From NCBI GenBank assembly GCA_902553315.1, contig CACDKN010000001.1:248001-312000 (forward strand): 64,000 nucleotides of DNA, read 5' to 3'. This document shows, piece after piece, positions 56,378-64,000 of the stretch. The translations under genes were made by a program, and so were the position numbers. Below the pieces are notes generated by a model, which worked only from the letters and a program-made list of their open reading frames with translations, made no database searches and was not told the origin of the DNA. Source of the stretch: AG-339-G14 sp902553315. Lineage in GTDB: Bacteria > Pseudomonadota > Gammaproteobacteria > Magnimaribacterales > AG-339-G14. Positions within the stretch are counted from its first letter, which is position 1; every line of letters starts with the position of its first letter.

Positions 56378-56971
56378 ATGTTTAGTGGAATTGTTCAGGA
56401 ATTTTCAAAAAAGACAGAAGTTAAGTCTAAAGATTATGGTATTAATTTATCAGTTAGAGTAACAAAAAAATTTACAAAAGGTCTAAAGAAAGGAGACAGT
56501 GTCGCAGTCAACGGAGTTTGTTTAACCGTCAAGAAATTTAACTCCCACACCATAAACTTCGATGTAATCCATGAGTCTCTAAAATTGACTAATCTAAAAA
56601 GTTTAAATTCTGATCTACCTTTGAACCTAGAAAGATCTTTGAAAATGGGAGATGAAATTGGCGGCCATCTGGTTTCTGGCCACATTCATTCTAAAGGTAA
56701 AATTCTTGACTTTAAAAAATCCAAAGAGACTCTTTTAAAAATAGAACTTCCTAAATCTATAAAGGGGTATATATTGAAAAAAGGCTATGTCGCTTTGAAT
56801 GGGATTAGCCTTACGGTAGTTAACGTTGATAGTAAGTCTTTTTCAGTTTCTTTGATTCCTGAAACTTTGGAAAATACTAATTTAAAATTTTTAAAAAAAG
56901 GCGATCTATTGAACATTGAGGCTGATCAACAAACAGTTGCTATCGTAGAAACTATAAAAAAATTAAGATAA
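56378..56971 (+). CDS. ribE: Riboflavin synthase, alpha chain
   Basis: Dismutates two molecules of 6,7-dimethyl-8-ribityllumazine into riboflavin. The 197 residues contain the two related lumazine-binding halves: MFSGIVQE with VAVNGVCLTV and ESLKLTNLKSL, then GGHLVSGHIHSKGKI with VALNGISLTVVNV and PETLENTNLKFLKKGD. The gene starts directly after the pyrE stop and ends convergently with yqeY by 9 bp. No FMN riboswitch is present upstream, as expected inside this operon. Confidence 0.95.
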   Translation: MFSGIVQEFSKKTEVKSKDYGINLSVRVTKKFTKGLKKGDSVAVNGVCLTVKKFNSHTINFDVIHESLKLTNLKSLNSDLPLNLERSLKMGDEIGGHLVSGHIHSKGKILDFKKSKETLLKIELPKSIKGYILKKGYVALNGISLTVVNVDSKSFSVSLIPETLENTNLKFLKKGDLLNIEADQQTVAIVETIKKLR

Positions 56972-57412
56972 TAATTTTTTGACTATAGAGCTAGCAAACC
57001 CGGGATCTGCTTTTCCAACAATTTTTGGTTTAAGCGCTCCCATCACTTTGCCCATATCTTTTATTGATTCGGCACCTATTTCCTTAATTATTTCTTCAAT
57101 TAGACTGGATAAATCTGAATCAGATATTTGCTCTGGAAGAAAGGTTTGTATTATTCCAATTTCGTCCTTTTCTTTTTGAGCTAACTCTAACCGATTTGCA
57201 GATTCAAATTGAGTTATGGAGTCATTCCTCTGTTTGATCATTCTAGCCATAATCGTTACTGACTCTTCATTAGTCAACTCAGAAGACTTATTCTTTTCTT
57301 CTAATTTTAATTCTGAGACGATAAGTCTTAGGGTAGAGGCTTTAAATTTATCCCCAGATTTTAAAGATATTTTTACTTCTTCTTGAATAGAAGATATGAG
57401 TTCTTGAGACAT
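56963..57412 (-). CDS. yqeY: GatB/YqeY domain protein
   Basis: A 149-residue YqeY family protein, related to the tail domain of the GatB amidotransferase subunit, which binds tRNA. Conserved blocks are LKSGDKFKASTLRLIVSELK, MIKQRNDSITQFESANRLELAQKEKDEI and GKVMGALKPKIVGKADPGFASSIVKKLL. Its precise role is unknown. It follows rpsU as in many proteobacteria, but dnaG and rpoD, usually next, are replaced here by convergent ribE. Confidence 0.92.
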   Translation of the reverse strand: MSQELISSIQEEVKISLKSGDKFKASTLRLIVSELKLEEKNKSSELTNEESVTIMARMIKQRNDSITQFESANRLELAQKEKDEIGIIQTFLPEQISDSDLSSLIEEIIKEIGAESIKDMGKVMGALKPKIVGKADPGFASSIVKKLLS

Positions 57413-57422
57413 TCAGAAATTA

Positions 57423-57641
57423 CTAAAATCTAGCTCGTAAAGGAGGCATGGTACCGAGTTTTCTTCTTTTCGATGCTCTTTTGACGGCAGCAGCAGCTTT
57501 GCGCTTTCTAACAGAGGTAGGTTTTTCGTAAAACTCTCTTTTTCTTACTTCGGCTATTAATCCAGCTTTATCGCAAGATCTTTTAAATCGTCTTAATCCT
57601 GCATCAAAGGATTCGGTATCTTTTAATTTAATTATTGGCAT
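57423..57641 (-). CDS. rpsU: 30S ribosomal protein S21
   Basis: A 72-residue ribosomal protein near the 3' end of 16S rRNA, needed for initiation. Started at MPIIKLKDTESFDAGLRRFKR, it matches S21 in length and has the basic C-terminal KRKAAAAVKRASKRRKLG. The longer frame to 57686 adds 15 residues with no counterpart. It is divergent from tsaD, as in E. coli. Confidence 0.96.
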   Translation of the reverse strand: MPIIKLKDTESFDAGLRRFKRSCDKAGLIAEVRKREFYEKPTSVRKRKAAAAVKRASKRRKLGTMPPLRARF

Positions 57642-57691
57642 ACTTTGTAAGTTGGCAATTCTATATATCAATAGAAGATAATGCAAAACTT

Positions 57692-57719
57692 TTGGATGTA
57701 GATTTCCATCTGATATTAT
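57692..57719 (+). promoter_or_regulatory. Promoter of tsaD, transcript likely leaderless
   Basis: TTGGAT (57692-57697) and TATTAT (57714-57719) are spaced 16 bp apart, a fair sigma-70 pair. The -10 box ends 6 bases before the tsaD ATG, so the transcript should start at the initiation codon. No Shine-Dalgarno sequence is present. Confidence 0.6.
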
Positions 57720-57725
57720 TTAAAA

Positions 57726-58739
57726 ATGCTTTTTTTAGGAATTGAAACTTCATGTGACGAAACAGGCATTGCTTTATATGATGGAGAAGAAAATAAGATT
57801 ATTTTTGAATCTTTATTCAGTCAAGCTGACAAACATTCTCTTTACGGAGGCGTTGTTCCAGAGTTAGCAGCCAGAGATCATACAAATAGACTTTTACCAC
57901 TTTTAAAAAAAGGCCTAGATGATTCTAATATGAGTCTGAAAAATATTGACGCAATTGCTTATACTAAGGGGCCTGGATTGAGAGGGCCATTAATGGTTGG
58001 GTCAGCATTTGCAAAATCTTTAGGCTTCGCTTTAGATGTTCCTGTTATTCCTGTGCATCATATGGAAGCTCATCTTCTAATGGCAAAATATGATGCCCCA
58101 CAATTAAAATACCCGTTTTTAACTCTTTTGGTATCTGGAGGCCACACTATTTTAGCGAAAGTTGAGAGCTCCGGAGTTTATAAAATTCTTGGACAAACAA
58201 TTGATGACGCTGTTGGAGAAGCTTTTGATAAAACTGCCAAATTGCTAGGGTTACGATACCCGGGCGGACCCGAAATTGAAAAAAATGCTGCTAAAGGAGA
58301 AAAAATGAAAGAAAGCTTTCCGCGTCCTATCCTGAAATCTGATAATTATAATTTCAGCTTTAGCGGTTTGAAAACAGCTGTTTTATATAAAGTAAATTCA
58401 TTAAAGGAAAAAAATGAATTTACAAAACAAACTATTTCGGACGTTAGTTTAGAATTTCAAGAAGCCGCCATAGATTGTTTACTGTACAAGACAAAAAAAG
58501 CGTTAATTGATTTTAATTTATACCAAGTTGTGCTTTCTGGTGGAGTTGCTGCTAATAAACAGCTAAGAAAAAGATTTAATGAAGAATTAGGAAAAAAATA
58601 TGCTGTGATTTACCCTGATTTTTCACATTGCACAGATAACGGAGCAATGATAGCTTTCTCAGGATTTGAAAAGTTTAGTTCTTGTGATAAAGAAAATAAT
58701 ATTTCAGTAAATCCTCGATGGAGTTTAGAAGAGATTTGA
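57726..58739 (+). CDS. tsaD: tRNA N6-threonylcarbamoyladenosine transferase subunit TsaD
   Basis: Catalyses the last step of t6A formation at tRNA position 37. It has 337 residues of the ASKHA fold. GIETSCDETGIALYD opens the ATPase core, the metal-binding VHHMEAH spans residues 110-116, and LTLLVSGGHT and GLRYPGGPEIEKNA follow. VVLSGGVAANKQLRKR and HCTDNGAMIAFSG close it. It is followed 1 bp later by folB; the tsaD-folB-folK series shares the promoter upstream of tsaD. Confidence 0.97.
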   Translation: MLFLGIETSCDETGIALYDGEENKIIFESLFSQADKHSLYGGVVPELAARDHTNRLLPLLKKGLDDSNMSLKNIDAIAYTKGPGLRGPLMVGSAFAKSLGFALDVPVIPVHHMEAHLLMAKYDAPQLKYPFLTLLVSGGHTILAKVESSGVYKILGQTIDDAVGEAFDKTAKLLGLRYPGGPEIEKNAAKGEKMKESFPRPILKSDNYNFSFSGLKTAVLYKVNSLKEKNEFTKQTISDVSLEFQEAAIDCLLYKTKKALIDFNLYQVVLSGGVAANKQLRKRFNEELGKKYAVIYPDFSHCTDNGAMIAFSGFEKFSSCDKENNISVNPRWSLEEI

Positions 58740-58740
58740 T

Positions 58741-59091
58741 ATGGATAAAGTTTTTATAGAAGATTTAGAAATTGAAACGATTATTGGGATTTTCGGATGG
58801 GAACGAGAAGTTAAACAAATAGTAAATATCAACTTAGAAATGGATTTTGACATAAGCAAGGCTGGAAAAACAGATAACATTGATGATGCTTTAAACTATA
58901 AATCTATTGGTAAAAGCGTCATTAATCTCGTTGAAAACTCTTCTTTTTTTTTAGTAGAAAAAATGGCGGAAGAAGTTGCTAAGCTTGTTTTAAAAAATAA
59001 AGAGATAAAAAAAGTGACTGTAAAAGTAAGCAAGCCAGGAGCTCTGAGAGGTTCGAGGAACGTTGGTGTAAAAATTTCGAGATCAAATTAA
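58741..59091 (+). CDS. folB: Dihydroneopterin aldolase
   Basis: Cleaves dihydroneopterin to 6-hydroxymethyl-dihydropterin and glycolaldehyde in folate synthesis. It has 116 residues. Conserved parts are VFIEDLEIETIIGIFGWEREVKQIV, the DALNYKSIGKSVINLVE block, FFLVEKMAEEVAKLVL with the catalytic-region lysine, and VTVKVSKPGALRGSRNVGV. The product feeds FolK, encoded by the next gene with a 1-bp overlap. Confidence 0.95.
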   Translation: MDKVFIEDLEIETIIGIFGWEREVKQIVNINLEMDFDISKAGKTDNIDDALNYKSIGKSVINLVENSSFFLVEKMAEEVAKLVLKNKEIKKVTVKVSKPGALRGSRNVGVKISRSN

Positions 59092-59567
59092 TGTCCTTGA
59101 TCACTATTAGTCTTGGAAGCAATATTGAACCACAATTAAATTTAGAAAAAGCTACAAATGAGATTGCAAAGTTCGCTACTTTAGAAAAAACTTCAAAAAT
59201 ATACAAAAGTAAGTCAGTGGGTTTTGAGGGAAATGATTTTTTAAATCAAGTAATTCTTTGCGAGGTTAAATTTGAGTTAGAAGAGACTTATTTCAAGTTA
59301 AAAAAAATTGAAAAAGAAATGGGTCGAGTAAAAAATGTTAATAAATTTTCAGATAGATTAATTGACTTAGACCTTTTGACTTTCAATGATGAAATCTCAG
59401 AAGGGAAGATAACTCTTCCTCACAACGACATTCTAAAATATTCATTCGTACTGGTTCCCTTTGCGGAAATTTATCCTGAATTCATTCACCCAGTTAACCA
59501 AAAAAGCATAGAAACATTGTTAAAAGAAAAAAATTCTTTTTTAAGCGAAGTAGAAAAAATAAATTAA
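59091..59567 (+). CDS. folK: Hydroxymethyl-dihydropterin pyrophosphokinase
   Basis: Pyrophosphorylates the FolB product for condensation with p-aminobenzoate. It has 158 residues. ITISLGSNIEPQLNLEKA opens the protein, NDFLNQVILCEVKF lines the pterin site, and KIEKEMGRVKNVNKFSDRLIDLDLLTFND is the HPPK signature carrying the catalytic aspartate pair. LPHNDILKYSFVLVPFAEI ends the core. It is convergent with the MFS gene by 4 bp. Confidence 0.95.
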   Translation: MSLITISLGSNIEPQLNLEKATNEIAKFATLEKTSKIYKSKSVGFEGNDFLNQVILCEVKFELEETYFKLKKIEKEMGRVKNVNKFSDRLIDLDLLTFNDEISEGKITLPHNDILKYSFVLVPFAEIYPEFIHPVNQKSIETLLKEKNSFLSEVEKIN

Positions 59568-61150
59568 ATTTGTTCGCCTAGTAATCTAGCTCTTTCTAAT
59601 TTTGAATTCTCTTCTTCGGGAAGATATTTGGCTGCGAGAGTCAGCGCGATTAGACTTATTATGAATACTGAACACCATATTTGTATGGAATAGCTGATTG
59701 AGTTGGCCGAAGAATAGTCCAATGAAATAAAATAGTCAGCAAGTTTGCCAATAGAATAAGGCCCAAGAGATAATCCAACAACAGAAGCCATAAGAATCCA
59801 AAAAGCTGAAATCATTGCTCGCATTCTAGGCAAAACCATATCAGTTACGGTAGCGACACATAGTCCCACCCAAAGCGTTGAAACATAAGACCAAATGATA
59901 TGAAAAACGTAAAAAGTAAATAAGTCCTTGGATTGGAGTGCTAAAATAATTGAGATTGGAGAGGTCACTACAGCAAAAATACCCACATAAATTCTTCCAT
60001 TTAAGTATTTTTTTCTTAAATGATCTGAAAAAAGCCCTCCAGTCAATAAACCAAAAAACCCAAAGATAGCACTTTGTAATCCAAGATTTCTTCCTGCTAC
60101 AGTTTTTGTAACTTCAAATGTTTCAATGAAATAAGCTGGCAAAAACGCACTTACAGCGTAACCCATAAAACTTATTAATGGAAAGCCAATCATGCTAAAA
60201 ATTATTGTTTTGGACTTAAAACCCAAAGAAAATGCAATCGGATCATTAAGTTTCACAGTCTGAATCCAACTAAGAAGGGTAAACAGGCCAAGTCCAAACG
60301 CACCCCATTGCAGTAAGTCTCCTGTTAAATAGCTCATTATTGTGACAAGAGAAATAACTCCGAATGTCATGAAAATTTGATAATAAATTTCTGTAGATTT
60401 TTCCTCTTTGTAAAGCAGAGAAACTAAAGAAGAGATAGGCAGGATGCCTGATAAAACTTTACCTGCTTCAAAAAATGGCCTTTCTTCTTTTTCAATTTTT
60501 ATTCCTTCTGAGTGACCTCGGATTGGCTCTTTTATTGTTAAAACCAACAGTGCAATTAATAGTCCAGGTAATCCGACGCTTATAAATGCAATCTGCCATC
60601 CCGCTAATTGAAAAGGTGCTTGCTCAGCTATTGGATAAATTTTATTCCAAGAGTCAGCAATCCAACCACCTAAAAATATTCCTATGCCCCCACCAATATA
60701 TATCCCGCTAGAGTAAATTGAATAAACAGTTGTTTTCACGTTGGTTGAGAAATAATCTGAAAGCAAAGAGTATGCTGCTGGACTTGCACTAGATTCTCCA
60801 ATTCCAACTCCGATTCTACAAATGGCCAAGCCAACAAAGCTTCGCATTAAGCCTGAGGCAGCGGTCATTAAACTCCATATTGCAACTCCACCAGAAATTA
60901 GATAATTCCGATGCCAAGTATCCGCTAATTTAGCTAAAGGAATTCCGACAATCGAATAAAATATTGCAAAAGCAGTCCCGTACAAAAATCCAAGATCGCT
61001 CAGAGAAATACCTAAATCTTCTCTTATATCGTTAGCAAGAATGGCTATTATTTGACGATCTAAAAAATTAAAAATGTAGACCACAAGCAAAACGGATAAA
61101 ACATAGTAAGAGTAGTTGCTGTCTAACTTTGGTTTAAAACTGCTTTCCAT
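59564..61150 (-). CDS. MFS transporter, spinster-like
   Basis: A 528-residue major facilitator with 12 or more membrane segments. The first half has YIFNFLDRQIIAILANDIREDLGISLSDLGFLYGTAFAIFYSIVGIPLAKLAD, the typical spinster-like MFS start with its D-R motif, followed by RIGVGIGESSASPAAYSLLSDYF. A cytoplasmic insert of about 70 residues lies between halves. Substrates of these transporters are organic acids, lipids or aromatics; none can be chosen here. It is the gene directly after the APH-like kinase (3-bp gap), so it may carry a related compound. Confidence 0.88.
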   Translation of the reverse strand: MESSFKPKLDSNYSYYVLSVLLVVYIFNFLDRQIIAILANDIREDLGISLSDLGFLYGTAFAIFYSIVGIPLAKLADTWHRNYLISGGVAIWSLMTAASGLMRSFVGLAICRIGVGIGESSASPAAYSLLSDYFSTNVKTTVYSIYSSGIYIGGGIGIFLGGWIADSWNKIYPIAEQAPFQLAGWQIAFISVGLPGLLIALLVLTIKEPIRGHSEGIKIEKEERPFFEAGKVLSGILPISSLVSLLYKEEKSTEIYYQIFMTFGVISLVTIMSYLTGDLLQWGAFGLGLFTLLSWIQTVKLNDPIAFSLGFKSKTIIFSMIGFPLISFMGYAVSAFLPAYFIETFEVTKTVAGRNLGLQSAIFGFFGLLTGGLFSDHLRKKYLNGRIYVGIFAVVTSPISIILALQSKDLFTFYVFHIIWSYVSTLWVGLCVATVTDMVLPRMRAMISAFWILMASVVGLSLGPYSIGKLADYFISLDYSSANSISYSIQIWCSVFIISLIALTLAAKYLPEEENSKLERARLLGEQI

Positions 61151-61153
61151 AAA

Positions 61154-62185
61154 TTAATTGTTGTTTATTAGTTTCCAAGCATTGGTTGCTAGTTCAACTG
61201 TTTGAGGAAAAAGTTTATCAGCATCTTTTCCTGCCGCTGTACCATCTCTAACTCTTCCAGTAATGCCTTGTAAAATAGCAGCGATTTTGAACATATTAAA
61301 CGCCATGTAAAGATTCCATTCGTCTGGTTTGATATCAAATTCTGATCCATCGAAATACATATTTACGTAATCATTGTAAGTTGGAATTCCAAGTCTTAAA
61401 CATTCCTGTTCATTTGATAGAACGGGATTGTCTAGATATCTCAAACAATGATAACTAAAATCAGCAATCGGATCGCCCAAAGTCGAAAGCTCCCAGTCTA
61501 AAATAGATGCTATTTCGTTTGAATCATTGTCAACTATAACGTTAGTTAAACTAAAATCGCCATGAACTAAACGGGTAGGTTTTTCTGATGGAAGATTTTT
61601 TGGTAACCATTCAATAAGGTTATCCATTGCTGGAATTTTTTCAGTTTCAGATAATTCATATTGTTTGGACCATCTCGCCACTTGTCTTCCAACATAATTC
61701 CCAGGTTTGCCAAAATCTTCTAATCCAATTTTTATAGGATCAACTTTATGAAGTTTTTTAATGGTCTTATTCATAGATTCATAAATTTGTGTTCTATCGG
61801 AATTTGTTCCGTGAGGAATATCGGGGTCCCAAATTACGCTTCCGTTTATAAATTCCATTATGAAAAATTCTGTTCCTAATAAAGATTCGTTCTCGCAGTG
61901 TAGGTAAGCTTTAGGAACTGGAACATTAGTTTTATTTAGCGCAGATATAACTCTGTATTCTCTGTCTACCGCATGGGCTGATTTTAAAAGGTTCCCAGGA
62001 GGCTTTCTTCTTAAAACATATGATGCTGATGGAGTTTTTAATAAATAAGTTGGGTTGGATTGCCCACCAATGAATTCTTCTATGTTCAGAGGCCCTTCAT
62101 AACCGTCAATGTTATTTTTAAGATAATCATTTAAAATTTTTGCATCAATGAAATGTTTGTCAGACATTTCTTTGGTGCCGTTCAT
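61154..62185 (-). CDS. APH/ACAD10-type phosphotransferase
   Basis: A 343-residue aminoglycoside-phosphotransferase-fold kinase of the ACAD10/11-like type. The start chosen is the ATG that follows GGAGGGAGAA; the longer frame to 62209 lacks this site. FIGGQSNPTYLL is the nucleotide loop, VLRRKPPGNLLKSAHAVDREYRVI holds the lysine, LVHGDFSLTNVIVD is the catalytic Brenner loop and ILDWELSTLGDPIADF the metal-binding Asp. Members phosphorylate hydroxy-acyl compounds; the substrate here is unknown. It is co-directional with the MFS transporter. Confidence 0.88.
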   Translation of the reverse strand: MNGTKEMSDKHFIDAKILNDYLKNNIDGYEGPLNIEEFIGGQSNPTYLLKTPSASYVLRRKPPGNLLKSAHAVDREYRVISALNKTNVPVPKAYLHCENESLLGTEFFIMEFINGSVIWDPDIPHGTNSDRTQIYESMNKTIKKLHKVDPIKIGLEDFGKPGNYVGRQVARWSKQYELSETEKIPAMDNLIEWLPKNLPSEKPTRLVHGDFSLTNVIVDNDSNEIASILDWELSTLGDPIADFSYHCLRYLDNPVLSNEQECLRLGIPTYNDYVNMYFDGSEFDIKPDEWNLYMAFNMFKIAAILQGITGRVRDGTAAGKDADKLFPQTVELATNAWKLINNN

Positions 62186-62221
62186 TTCTCCCTCCACCTT
62201 TTTTATCATGCTTAGACAATC

Positions 62222-62941
62222 TTAATTAAGTGATCTTCCTCCATCAACTCTTAGAATTTGACCAGTAATGTACTCATTTTTATAGAGATGAAATACCGCA
62301 GAAGAAATATCTTCTTCATTTCCTATTCTTCCAAGAGGTATAGTAGAAATTAGTTTTTCTTCATTTGAAGAACCATCGGTGGGCAATAAGATTGCTCCTG
62401 GCGCAACAGCATTCACTCTTATTTCCGGAGCTAATTCTTTTGCAAGAGACTTGGTCAATGTTTCTAATCCACCTTTAGCAATTGAATAAATTGAATAATC
62501 TTTCATGCCTCTGATAATCATTGCGTCAGATAAATTAATGATCACTCCTAAATTTTCTTTGAGATTTTTCTTAAGATTTTTGATTATTTCATGAGGACCT
62601 TTAACATTTGAATTTATCAGATCATCCCAAGCATCCTGACGACTTTCTAGAATTGGTGTTGAGTAAAAAGAAGAAGCATTATTTATCAATACATCTATTC
62701 TTCCAAATTTTTCTATAACACTCTCACAAAACGATCCGTACTTATTTATATCGTTAAGATCAAATTGCACAACTTCAACCGAATCTTTTCTTATTGAATT
62801 TAAACTCTCTTTAAGTTTGATAGCTTCATCTTCTGAAGAGTTATAATGACAGACTATAGAAAATTCATTCTCATGGAATTTTTTACAAATTGATTTACCA
62901 ATTCTTTTTGCTCCTCCAGTTACTAAAACTACTTTAGTCAT
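62222..62941 (-). CDS. Pteridine reductase-like SDR
   Basis: A 239-residue SDR. The N-terminal VLVTGGAKRIGKSICKKFHENEFSIVCHYNSS is the TGGAKRIG form typical of pteridine reductases (PTR1, FolM). INLSDAMIIRGMKDYSIYSIAKGGLE has the PTR1 pattern: aspartate in DAM where most SDRs have the catalytic serine, then YxxxK. It could reduce dihydrobiopterin- or dihydrofolate-like pterins. folA, folB and folK are elsewhere in the window, which fits a supporting role in pterin metabolism. It overlaps cca by 8 bp. Confidence 0.87.
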   Translation of the reverse strand: MTKVVLVTGGAKRIGKSICKKFHENEFSIVCHYNSSEDEAIKLKESLNSIRKDSVEVVQFDLNDINKYGSFCESVIEKFGRIDVLINNASSFYSTPILESRQDAWDDLINSNVKGPHEIIKNLKKNLKENLGVIINLSDAMIIRGMKDYSIYSIAKGGLETLTKSLAKELAPEIRVNAVAPGAILLPTDGSSNEEKLISTIPLGRIGNEEDISSAVFHLYKNEYITGQILRVDGGRSLN

Positions 62942-64000
62942 TAAAATGTTCCTTGATTATTGATAGCCTTTTTTCGTAAATTTCTTTTTTTATTAAATTT
63001 GAATCTTTCTCGAAATTATTGTTTGGCTTTACTTTCGATAATTCTCCCAGAAGACTGTTTAAGTTTAACTTTTTAAAAGCATCACTTTCATCAATCAGCA
63101 ATGAGTATAAATTAAAAGTCTTAAGAGCACTTTTTTTATTTCTAAATCCATCGATTTTCATAATTGCTTCCAATAATATTTCAGGAGAATTTTCATTTCT
63201 AAATGTTTCAATTACATTTGAAAAGTTTAATGCCGATTTCTTGAAGGAGTTAGGAATTTTTACTTTAGTGGTAAGTTCCAAATTCATCGTCAAAATTGCC
63301 CATTTATCTTGAGCGTCTAAATTAGAACCTTCAGTTTTTTTAAGTTCAAGTAAATTTTCTTTGAATTGAGTGGTATCGTAACTAAAAACATTGGAAGCTC
63401 CCACATCATGAAGAGCTTGAAAGTAAAGATAGGAATTTTCTAAAGATAAGCATTTCTCAGTTTCCATCCAAATTCTTTCGAACGATAAATTATCTAAATC
63501 TTTTGAATTACAGAGCTCTTTCATTAAGATCAGAGTATCTTCGTGAATTTCAAAATTGAACTTACTCAAATAACAATAAAACCTTGCCACTCTGAACACT
63601 CTTAATGGGTCTTCGGAAAAAGCCTTAGATATATGTTTTAAAACTCTATTTTCAATATCTTGAATACCGCCATAGGGATCTATCAATTCGCCTTTATTAG
63701 ACTTTGCAATAGCATTGATAGTTAAATCTCTTCTTAATAAATCTTCCTCTAAGCCAATGTCCTTATTCACATCAAATTTAAAGCCTTTATGGCCAAGTTC
63801 AACTTTTATCTCTTTTCTTGCAAGCGCGTATTCTTCTTTTGTCTTAGGATGCAAAAAAACTGGAAAACTTTTACCAACTGAAATGAAACCATTCTCCAAC
63901 ATTTCTTCGGCACTCGATCCAATTACGACCCAATCTTTTTCTAAGGATTTAATACCTAAGAGTTCGTCTCTTATAGCTCCTCCAACCAAATAAATTTTCA
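62934..64000 (-). CDS. cca: CCA tRNA nucleotidyltransferase (start codon cut by window edge)
   Basis: Adds or repairs the 3' CCA of tRNAs. The visible 355 residues (counting the start) lack only the first base of the presumed ATG: position 64000 reads as the T of TG-AAA-ATT-TAT, giving MKIYLVGGAIRDELLG as in E. coli Cca. Catalytic and template motifs include SLEKDWVVIGSS, EDLLRRDLTINAIA, the EDPLRVFRVARFY block and FERIWMETEKCLS. It ends about 55 residues before E. coli Cca does and lacks the C-terminal HD phosphohydrolase domain. Confidence 0.94.
   Translation of the reverse strand, partial: KIYLVGGAIRDELLGIKSLEKDWVVIGSSAEEMLENGFISVGKSFPVFLHPKTKEEYALARKEIKVELGHKGFKFDVNKDIGLEEDLLRRDLTINAIAKSNKGELIDPYGGIQDIENRVLKHISKAFSEDPLRVFRVARFYCYLSKFNFEIHEDTLILMKELCNSKDLDNLSFERIWMETEKCLSLENSYLYFQALHDVGASNVFSYDTTQFKENLLELKKTEGSNLDAQDKWAILTMNLELTTKVKIPNSFKKSALNFSNVIETFRNENSPEILLEAIMKIDGFRNKKSALKTFNLYSLLIDESDAFKKLNLNSLLGELSKVKPNNNFEKDSNLIKKEIYEKRLSIIKEHFND

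Noticed and set aside
1..64000. CRISPR arrays, rRNA genes, insertion sequences and known defence systems
   Set aside because: No regularly spaced repeats, rRNA signature, inverted-repeat-bounded transposase or recognisable defence gene was seen. The only extended repeats noticed are the tRNA-Phe fragments.

Overview
This is an AT-rich, densely packed chromosomal segment of a marine gammaproteobacterium, most likely SAR86-like. The lineage is inferred, not tested. It rests on the low GC, very short intergenic gaps, two SAR86-style TonB-dependent receptors, and classic gammaproteobacterial gene orders such as gmk-rpoZ-spoT-ridA-recG, ubiA/rubredoxin, yqiA/yqiB and glnA-ntrB-ntrC. Several start codons were moved inward from the longest reading frame where homologue length or a Shine-Dalgarno (SD) sequence supports it.

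Layout. 1-7.1 kb: housekeeping genes (folA-thyA-lgt-TSUP exporter on the minus strand; NRDE protein, rppH, HAD phosphatase, aminotransferase on the plus strand; hspQ and zapE, the latter apparently starting at CTG). 7.1-24.7 kb: an accessory, catabolic-looking region. It holds glutathione transferases, a nitronate-monooxygenase-like flavoenzyme, a four-gene operon (DUF1330, iron alcohol dehydrogenase, SDR, ABM-like protein), two TonB receptors, a membrane-anchored sulfatase with a DedA protein, a MarR-type regulator, a Rieske oxygenase, a chromene-carboxylate-isomerase-like protein and a CoA transferase. Together these suggest uptake and breakdown of an unidentified, possibly aromatic or sulfated, organic substrate.

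25.8-29.7 kb: the most unusual part. An intact tRNA-Phe (29666-29741, minus strand) is preceded at lower coordinates by two 45-bp copies of its own 3' half (25799-25843 and 27611-27655). These cut the region into two tandem cassettes of about 1.8 and 2.0 kb, neither with an integrase. The first carries a four-gene metal-handling operon (outer-membrane-like protein, His-rich HMA protein, MerT-like protein, CsoR-type repressor) with a matching G-tract palindrome over the first start codon. The second carries a polysaccharide-deacetylase-like protein and a formyltransferase, with candidate integrase arm sites on both sides of the core. They look like cis-mobilizable islands that use an integrase supplied in trans.

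29.8-64 kb: a fused Gfo/Idh/MocA-aldo/keto reductase facing a GH3 glucosidase; mutY-yggX; hisBHAF; gpmA; a rhodanese; ntrBC downstream of a eukaryote-type (GSII) glutamine synthetase; yqiA/yqiB; an AlkA-like glycosylase; ubiA; rubredoxin; a dicarboxylate symporter; a membrane pyrophosphatase; recG-ridA-spoT-rpoZ-gmk; pyrE-ribE; yqeY-rpsU; tsaD-folB-folK; an MFS transporter; an APH-like kinase; a pteridine-reductase-like SDR; and cca, whose start codon is cut by the window edge. Folate and thymidylate genes recur (folA, thyA, folB, folK, pteridine reductase) but lie at opposite ends of the window.
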